Assembly (NCBI GenBank): GCA_964446285.1
Contig: CAYUNT010000023.1
Span: 1-34,058 of the forward strand
From: CAYUNT01 sp964446285
GTDB lineage: Bacteria; Sumerlaeota; Sumerlaeia; SLMS01; CAYUNT01
Length of the DNA: 34,058 bases
Reading direction: 5' to 3'
The notes beneath the pieces were generated by a model. The model saw nothing but the letters and a program-made list of their open reading frames with translations, searched no databases and was not told where the DNA came from. Below, in pieces: positions 28,881-34,058 of the stretch; position 1 is the first letter of the stretch, and the number at the start of each line of letters is the position of its first letter. The position numbers were made by a program, and so were the translations under genes.

Positions 28881-30761
28881 ATGACGGATAATTCAACACT
28901 AGCATCGGTTTCCGAGGACCAGCCGCCGCGGCCCGATTCACCCGCAAAGCAGCCGGGCCGCGCGTGGTCGCTGGCGGGTGTGCTGTGGTGGGTGGCGTTT
29001 GTGGTGCTCGGCGTGGCGTGGTTTTTCGGATTTCGCGACCACCTCGAACCCGTTCCTTCGCATGGGTTCATGCTATATCATGAAAAAAAACTCGCAGTGA
29101 ATCTGCCGGGCAACGCGCAGTTCAATTCGCCCGAGGAATGGCACGCCTATTGGGAAAACGACTGGAACGGAATGCGTTTCTGGCAGCGGCGGTTCTGGAC
29201 GCAGGGCGCGGTGCGCGAGTTGTGGCCGGGCGGCCAGTGGTGGCGCGAGAAAATCTGGCTCGACGGATGGTATGGCTGGGATTTCAAGGGCATCATCTAT
29301 GCGGCGTGCGTCTTGCATCAGTCCCAGGGAAAGCACCCGATCTATCCAGAGGCGACGCCGGAAGACCTGAGCGGCTGGGGGACGTGGATTGATGAACTGG
29401 CGAAGGAGTTCCGGCTCGATTTCCTGGGAAGCGGAACCTACATCTATCCGCCTTTGACCGCTGTTCTTTTTTCGCGCATCGCCGAGGAAGGACCCTGGCG
29501 GCTTTTTGCGCGGTGGGTGCGCATGTCGAGGCTGCTGATGGCCGGGCTGATACTCGCCTGCGGATTGCTGGCGCGCCGGTGCTATGGGCGCTGGGCCGCG
29601 CGTGACTGGCTGATTTGCGCCGCGATGGCGATTCTTAATTATCCGATTATGTGGGGGCTGATCGAGACGGCGAATGTGACGATCCTGCTGGCGGTGCTGA
29701 CAACGGCCTCGGCGCTGCTTCTGCTCGGGGCGTGGCGGGGGGCGTTGTGGACGTCGGCGGCGCTGCTGGCGGCAGGCGGATTGTGGGGCGCGGCAGTGGC
29801 AGTGGCGGCAGGGACAATCGGCTTAGTAGCGATAGGATGGAAATTCGAGGCGGGAAAGCAGCTGGACGGCTGGGTTGCGCCTGTGCTTTTCGGCGCGTGC
29901 CTGGCGCTTGCTATCCACATCAAAATCAGCCCGATCATCCTCTTGCCCTGGCTGGTTTTGCGCCGCCAGTGGAAGCCGCTGGTGGCCGTGACGGTGTTTG
30001 GGTTGGCTGGGCTCGCTGTGTCAGTGGCCGGGGCGGGCTGGGAGGAACATGTGCGGTTTTTGCGCGTGGTCGGACCCTGGCTCGAACGCGGAACGCCCTT
30101 CGCGCCCAATCAATCGCTTCACGCCGTGATCCGCCGCGCGTTTGAACCGGCAGAGGCGTGGCAATTCAGCGGCCGCCCCGCTCCGGCTGAAGCGCTGTTT
30201 TGGTGCAGGCTCGTGGGATGGGGCGTGCTTGGCGCGACTTATGCGCTGCTATTCGCGTTGTCGCGGCGGCGGGCGTCGGGGCTGCGGCTCGCGCTCGAAT
30301 TCGGACTGCTGATGATGGCGGGACTGGCTGTGTCGCCTTTTGGATGGGAAGTGCATTACACGCATATTCTCTTTGTGTGGGTGCTGTTGTATGGGGCGAT
30401 GGCCTGGCTGCTCGCGGGCTGGCGGCGGTGGGCGGCGCTGGCGCTGTTTTTCCCGGGCTGGTATTTGAACACCGTTTTTGTTGAAGCCTGGAGAATCCGC
30501 GACGCCGTGCACGAGTGGATTTACGGCCACGGCCTGGGCGGAATGGCGCCGGGATGGCAGTCGTTGATCGAATCCGCGGCGATCTCCTATCAATTGTGGA
30601 CGATGATCCCCGCGCTGGTGATATTGCTCATGGCGCACAAGGCCGCCGCGCCTCCCGCCTCGCTGGGGCAAACAACGGACGAACAGGATGAGGCAGATTT
30701 CGACGACTGGGACGACCTCTCGCTCGAAGCCCGCGAGCGAATGGCAGAAGCGGCGGTTTAG
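28881..30761 (+). CDS. GT-C membrane glycosyltransferase, GT87/DUF2029-like
   Basis: A 626-residue polytopic protein with about 10-12 helices. A first helix (about 30-50) is followed by a long extracytoplasmic domain (about 55-190) rich in Trp/Tyr, then repeated helices. GT87 marks include IYPPLTAVLFSR, LAIHIKISPIILLPWLVLRRQWK, the APNQSLHAVIRRAF loop and SPFGWEVHYTHILF. Such enzymes use polyprenyl-phosphate-linked mannose or arabinose donors on the outer membrane face. The C-terminus is acidic and cytoplasmic. It ends 14 bases from the convergent GT39-type gene. Donors could come from the GT2 at 15054. Acceptor unknown. Confidence 0.83.
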   Translation: MTDNSTLASVSEDQPPRPDSPAKQPGRAWSLAGVLWWVAFVVLGVAWFFGFRDHLEPVPSHGFMLYHEKKLAVNLPGNAQFNSPEEWHAYWENDWNGMRFWQRRFWTQGAVRELWPGGQWWREKIWLDGWYGWDFKGIIYAACVLHQSQGKHPIYPEATPEDLSGWGTWIDELAKEFRLDFLGSGTYIYPPLTAVLFSRIAEEGPWRLFARWVRMSRLLMAGLILACGLLARRCYGRWAARDWLICAAMAILNYPIMWGLIETANVTILLAVLTTASALLLLGAWRGALWTSAALLAAGGLWGAAVAVAAGTIGLVAIGWKFEAGKQLDGWVAPVLFGACLALAIHIKISPIILLPWLVLRRQWKPLVAVTVFGLAGLAVSVAGAGWEEHVRFLRVVGPWLERGTPFAPNQSLHAVIRRAFEPAEAWQFSGRPAPAEALFWCRLVGWGVLGATYALLFALSRRRASGLRLALEFGLLMMAGLAVSPFGWEVHYTHILFVWVLLYGAMAWLLAGWRRWAALALFFPGWYLNTVFVEAWRIRDAVHEWIYGHGLGGMAPGWQSLIESAAISYQLWTMIPALVILLMAHKAAAPPASLGQTTDEQDEADFDDWDDLSLEARERMAEAAV

Positions 30762-30775
30762 GAAAATCTTCGTCC

Positions 30776-32689
30776 TTATTCTGCCGGGCCGGGAATGAGA
30801 TAGGCCCAAATGGCGCCATCGGGGCGGCGCAAGGCTTGGGCGGGTTTTTTCGATGCCAGCCAGGATTCTGACACGGGCGCGGGCGGATAGGGCGGGACGG
30901 GCATGACCACCAGCACCTGATGCCATGACTGGGTTGCAGGAGTTTCGACTTCCTGGGATTGGGCGGAAGAAGAGGCGGAAGAAACAGAAGCCGCGGATGA
31001 AGCCGGCGAAGCAAATAAGGCGGATGAGGTGGATTTGACATGCGCTCGGGGCACTCCGCCTCCTGGACCTTCCGCGCCAAAGCCGAAAATCCCCGCGCGG
31101 TCGGTGGTTTCAAAGTCGAACGTCGGATGGCGGCGGATGTAGTCGGGCACCTGGAAGGCCACATCAGCCGGCGCGCGCTGGATTTCCCGCGCCAGTTCTG
31201 CGAATTCCGTGTTGAACTCCATCCATGTGGCGGGGTGGCGGGGCCAATCGAAGAAGTAGCGCTTGGCCTCGATCGCGCCAAAATGCACGAAAAAGAGAAC
31301 GAGAAAAATCGCGCCCGCCCGCGCGCCCCATTGCCCCGCAATGCGTCCGCGCACCCAATCCACGCCCTCGGCGAGCGCATAGGCCACGGCGGGAGTCATG
31401 CCGAGCATTCGCAGATAATTTGGCGCGCCAAACGACAGAACCGAAGTCAGGCCGATCAGCGCTATCCACGCAAGAACGGCAAAGGCCGCCGTATCGCGCG
31501 CAGCGCGCCGCAGAAGCAATATCATGCCGGCGGCAAAAAACATTGCCGTGACGGGATCGAATACCGGCAGGCCGTGGCCGTGCGGATCGGGCGCGGGAGG
31601 GCCGCCGAGGGCTGCGCCGCGCCGCGCAACGGTCCAGGCGATCTCCTCGAATTCCCCCGGCGAGCGCCACCAGTAGAGTTGCGCCCAATCGGGCGAGCCG
31701 GGCACGTTGTGCTTGGCCACATGATCGCCGCGGATGAAAAACGTCAGCGCCACATCTCGCGCCTGGCGCGCCAGCAGCCGAAGCCCTGGGGCGACGCCTT
31801 TGGCAAACGGATTCACTTCGCCCGCGCGGCCAGTCAGGTGCTCGGGATTGCGCGCTGCATCGTAAAATGCCGGAAATCCGCCCACGCCCAAGCCGAGCGC
31901 GAACGCCAGAATCCAGCCTCGCCAGGCGATGGGCGCAAGGGCGCCTGCGGCGGGGGAGGAGGCCGGATCGCTGGTGTTTTGCGCGCGTTGCGTTCGCCAG
32001 CACCTCCATGCTGCATGGAGGGCGATGAGAATCACGAGCATCGGCACGACGCGAAATGCGAGATAAGTGGCCAATCCGACTCCGAGGGCCGCGCCCGCCA
32101 CGAATGCCCAGCGCGCGCGCCGTGTCCGCCCGAGACGCCATAGCGCCCAAAGCACAATCAGAATAAACAGCCCGGTGAGGATGGTGCGGAAACTGAGGCG
32201 GCTGAAATGGACGTGCCATCGCATGAGCGCGAGGCAAAGCGCGGCCATGAGCGGGAGCCGCAGGTTCGCGCCGCCGTCACTGCCGTCACTGCCGCCGCCG
32301 CCCGGGGCGCTCCAGGCCGCCTCCCGCGCCCAGAGCCACAAAAGAAAAATGGTCAAAAGCCCAATCAATACGCTTGGCGCGCGCAAACTCACGTAATTGG
32401 GGCCGAAAATCGAAAACGATCCCGCGACGCAATACATATAGAGCGGTTCGCGCGGATGGCCTTCGGTGGTGAAAAAAAGCGGCCAGCCCGGCTCGCGCAG
32501 GATTCGCAGGGCGTCGATGCCATTAATCGCCTCATCATACCAGTCGCCGGGCGGAATCTGGCGCAGGGCAACGAGGCGCAGCGCCGCCGCCACGCCTAAA
32601 ATCAGCAATAACAAAATCAGGGCGGGCCGGATTCGCGAAGGCCGGATTGGCACAGGGTTCGATAGCGTCGTTTCCCGCCCGTCTTGCAC
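30776..32689 (-). CDS. GT-C membrane glycosyltransferase, GT39/PMT-ArnT-like
   Basis: About 637 residues from a GTG at 32689; the frame stays open to 32734 but that part lies inside the TerC gene, and a GTG at 32653 is also possible. The first helix (RPALILLLLILGVAAALRLVAL) leads into the catalytic loop PPGDWYDEAINGIDALRI with the Asp-Glu pair typical of PMT_2/ArnT-type transferases, then GHPREPLYMYCVAGSFSIFG and about ten more helices. The C-terminal extracytoplasmic domain includes a Ser/Ala-rich linker. It is expected to transfer a sugar from a polyprenyl-phosphate donor to a protein or lipid in the periplasm. It probably shares a transcript with terC upstream. Confidence 0.82.
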   Translation of the reverse strand: MQDGRETTLSNPVPIRPSRIRPALILLLLILGVAAALRLVALRQIPPGDWYDEAINGIDALRILREPGWPLFFTTEGHPREPLYMYCVAGSFSIFGPNYVSLRAPSVLIGLLTIFLLWLWAREAAWSAPGGGGSDGSDGGANLRLPLMAALCLALMRWHVHFSRLSFRTILTGLFILIVLWALWRLGRTRRARWAFVAGAALGVGLATYLAFRVVPMLVILIALHAAWRCWRTQRAQNTSDPASSPAAGALAPIAWRGWILAFALGLGVGGFPAFYDAARNPEHLTGRAGEVNPFAKGVAPGLRLLARQARDVALTFFIRGDHVAKHNVPGSPDWAQLYWWRSPGEFEEIAWTVARRGAALGGPPAPDPHGHGLPVFDPVTAMFFAAGMILLLRRAARDTAAFAVLAWIALIGLTSVLSFGAPNYLRMLGMTPAVAYALAEGVDWVRGRIAGQWGARAGAIFLVLFFVHFGAIEAKRYFFDWPRHPATWMEFNTEFAELAREIQRAPADVAFQVPDYIRRHPTFDFETTDRAGIFGFGAEGPGGGVPRAHVKSTSSALFASPASSAASVSSASSSAQSQEVETPATQSWHQVLVVMPVPPYPPAPVSESWLASKKPAQALRRPDGAIWAYLIPGPAE

Positions 32690-32699
32690 GGTCGTTTGC

Positions 32700-33689
32700 C
32701 TATTCGCCTTTTGGGGGTTCTGAATTGTCCGCAATTTCCGCCATTTCGGCGGGAACTGGATGACGATGAAGCAGCGAGATTACAATAGAGAGCACAAGAA
32801 TGCCCGCCACAACGGAAAGGGCAAGGAGTTCCGGCATGTGATAAAAAGGCCCCACCAGCATTTTCACGCCCACAAACACAAGGATCGCCGACAGGCCATA
32901 GTGAAGATAATGGAACATGGGCATAATGCCGGCCAGGGCGAAGTAAACGGCGCGCAGCCCCAGAATGGCGAATACATTTGAAGTGTAGATGATAAATACA
33001 TCGCGCGAGATGGCGAGAATGGCCGGAATCGAGTCCACGGCGAAAACGACGTCCGTGCTTTCGATCACGAGCAGCACGATGAACAGCGGAGTGGCCATCA
33101 GACGCCCCGCCTCGCGGATGAACAGGCGATCTTTCACGTAATGGGGCGTTACGGGCAGGATTTTACGGGCCAGGCGCAAAATGGGATTCTTCTCAGGATG
33201 GATTTCCTTGTCCTTCTGGAAAGCCATCTTGAAGCCAGTGATTACGAGAAAGATTCCAAAGATGTAGATGATGAAGTGGAATTTTTGTATGAGCGTGACG
33301 CCCGCGGCGATAAATAACACGCGCATGATCATCGCGCCAAGGATGCCCCAGAAAAGCACGCGGTGCTGGTAGGCGCGGTCCACGTTGAAAAAGCGGAATA
33401 CCAGAAGAAAAACGAATAGATTATCCACGCTGAGCGAGGCTTCGAGCAAGTAGCCCGTGAGGAATTGCAGGGCGGCCTGTTTGCGCGTGAGGTCGGGGTG
33501 CGATTCCGGCCAGAACAGGTAGATGCCAAGGTTGAAGAGAAGCGCAATGCCAACCCAAAACGCGCTCCATCCGAGCGCCTCGCGAACGCGCATGACGTGC
33601 GACTTGCGGTTAAGGACAGCCAGGTCAAGAAACAACAGCACCAACACGAGGCAAATAAACGAGGTCCAGACGAGATAAGGGTGAGGCAT
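32700..33689 (-). CDS. TerC/Alx-family membrane transporter
   Basis: A 329-residue protein with about nine helices. The two signature segments are present: YLLEASLSVDNLFVFLLVFRFFNV (about 80-103) and VLLVIESTDVVFAVDSIPAILAISRD (about 205-230), whose acidic residues bind metal in this family. GLRAVYFALAG and a short charged tail follow. Members of the Alx branch, which these motifs and the length match, export manganese and respond to pH; others are linked to tellurite resistance. Family assignment is firm, the substrate (probably Mn2+) is inferred. A structured leader lies upstream. No perfect Shine-Dalgarno precedes the ATG. Confidence 0.93.
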   Translation of the reverse strand: MPHPYLVWTSFICLVLVLLFLDLAVLNRKSHVMRVREALGWSAFWVGIALLFNLGIYLFWPESHPDLTRKQAALQFLTGYLLEASLSVDNLFVFLLVFRFFNVDRAYQHRVLFWGILGAMIMRVLFIAAGVTLIQKFHFIIYIFGIFLVITGFKMAFQKDKEIHPEKNPILRLARKILPVTPHYVKDRLFIREAGRLMATPLFIVLLVIESTDVVFAVDSIPAILAISRDVFIIYTSNVFAILGLRAVYFALAGIMPMFHYLHYGLSAILVFVGVKMLVGPFYHMPELLALSVVAGILVLSIVISLLHRHPVPAEMAEIADNSEPPKGE

Positions 33690-33745
33690 TCCACATCATC
33701 CGATAGATGCAGGATTTTGCGGCAGGACGGCCGGGAAAGCGGGCA

Positions 33746-33838
33746 GCGCTTGAGCGCGGCGGATTTGCGCGGGCCGCCGGACAATGCCGCGAGGGCATAC
33801 GGTGGCCTTTTCGCTGCCTTGGAGCCAAGGCCAAAGCG
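33746..33838 (-). promoter_or_regulatory. Structured 5' leader of the TerC-family gene
   Basis: Three hairpins in under 100 bases: GCGC-TTGA-GCGC (33746-33757), ATGCC-GCGAG-GGCAT (33784-33798), and a 7-pair stem GCCTTGG/CCAAGGC inside CGCT/AGCG (33812-33838). TerC/Alx genes are often preceded by the yybP-ykoY manganese riboswitch or the alx pH-responsive element. The conserved riboswitch loop sequences are not recognisable here, so this is only a candidate regulatory leader. Confidence 0.35.
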
Positions 33839-33913
33839 ACCGCCGCCTGCAATAAACATGAATACAGCGGAGGAAAACCTGCACCGCCAGAGCCGCGCTC
33901 AGGAAAGATTTAT

Positions 33914-34000
33914 CCACGAAAGACACGAAGGGCACGAACGGGAAAATCGTTTTTCTTTTTGTTGTTTGCGTATTTTGCGGGGTTTGAAACGCTTTTCCCA
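33914..34000. repeat. Palindromic repeat R5
   Basis: Left arm CCACGAAAGACACGAAGGGC from 33914; right part GTTTGCGTATTTTGCGGGGT then TTTGAAACGCTTTTCCC. The right end matches R1 past the arm (R1 has GGTTGGAAATGCTTTTTCC), so R1 and R5 are the closest pair in the window. Confidence 0.7.
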
Positions 34001-34058
34001 GAATCATACCAATTTCCCGTAATTCTGTTCCCTGAATTTGCTCTGAAGGAGCAAAAGA

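Larger units (their letters stand above)
33690..34058. other. Upstream region of the TerC-family gene, with R5
   Basis: No supported gene. From the gene outward it contains three hairpins (33746-33757, 33784-33798, 33812-33838) and repeat R5 (33914-34000). The open frames across it translate to repeat-like peptides. A promoter on the minus strand must lie here, but I cannot place it with confidence. Confidence 0.45.

Noticed and set aside
33690..33880. yybP-ykoY manganese riboswitch before the TerC gene
   Set aside because: The hairpins are present, but I cannot find the conserved loop sequences of that family, so I list only a structured leader.
33465..34022. 185-codon plus-strand frame over the TerC start and R5
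   Set aside because: Antisense to the TerC signature SLSVDNLFVF and then repeat-coded (RHEGHEREN); no support as a gene.

Overview
This is a GC-rich bacterial chromosome segment with about 30 protein genes. I see no rRNA, tRNA, CRISPR array, prophage or complete insertion sequence. The major pseudopilin has the FLEAQ...RARADL...LEAYYADH layout with a late YDPQNGTVSSGD box. Together with the GldA/F/G plus DUF4340 transporter and many dispersed palindromic repeats, this suggests an uncultured lineage of the Sumerlaeota/Hydrogenedentota/Planctomycetota kind. That placement is from memory of protein style, not from a search.

Layout. (a) 1-5315, plus strand: a gldA-gldF-gldG-like ABC operon ending in a DUF4340 protein. 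(b) 5602-8733, plus strand: a lone EutM-like microcompartment shell protein, tatA, a tatC with a greatly enlarged first periplasmic loop, and a receiver plus GHKL-ATPase regulator. (c) 14434-8814, minus strand: a compact pseudopilus operon in the order GspF, GspF, GspI, GspJ, GspK, GspG-like, partly coupled by ATGA overlaps; its ATPase and secretin are not in the window. (d) 14691-17038: a small unknown protein with a dolichol-phosphate-mannose-synthase-like GT2, convergent with an Eis-type acetyltransferase. (e) 17136-18742: a MNT/HepT toxin-antitoxin pair and an AT-rich membrane protein, probably a small acquired island. (f) 18896-23440: MFS transporter, exported TPR-like protein, Crp/Fnr regulator and a divergent class III hybrid cluster protein (hcp) with an FNR-type palindrome between them. 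(g) 23611-28177: RsmB, a metallophosphoesterase and an M16 peptidase. (h) 28881-33689: a GT87 and a GT39-type membrane glycosyltransferase facing each other, then a TerC-family transporter.

How parts may work together. The Crp/Fnr protein carries the E-x-x-S-R recognition helix that in FNR reads TTGAT, and a TTGAT-N4-GTCAA site lies upstream of hcp, so an HcpR-like nitrosative-stress switch is likely. The GT2 could supply polyprenyl-phosphate sugars to the two GT-C enzymes.

The most striking non-genic content is a dense set of palindromic elements of several types. The main family (five copies, R1-R5) has arms built on a roughly 9-base ACGAAAGGC-like period around a variable core hairpin. 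One copy forms the leader of the major pseudopilin gene in frame, and another supplies a terminator-like hairpin behind hcp. A separate element near 28.7 kb is a nested inverted repeat whose arms are themselves palindromes.
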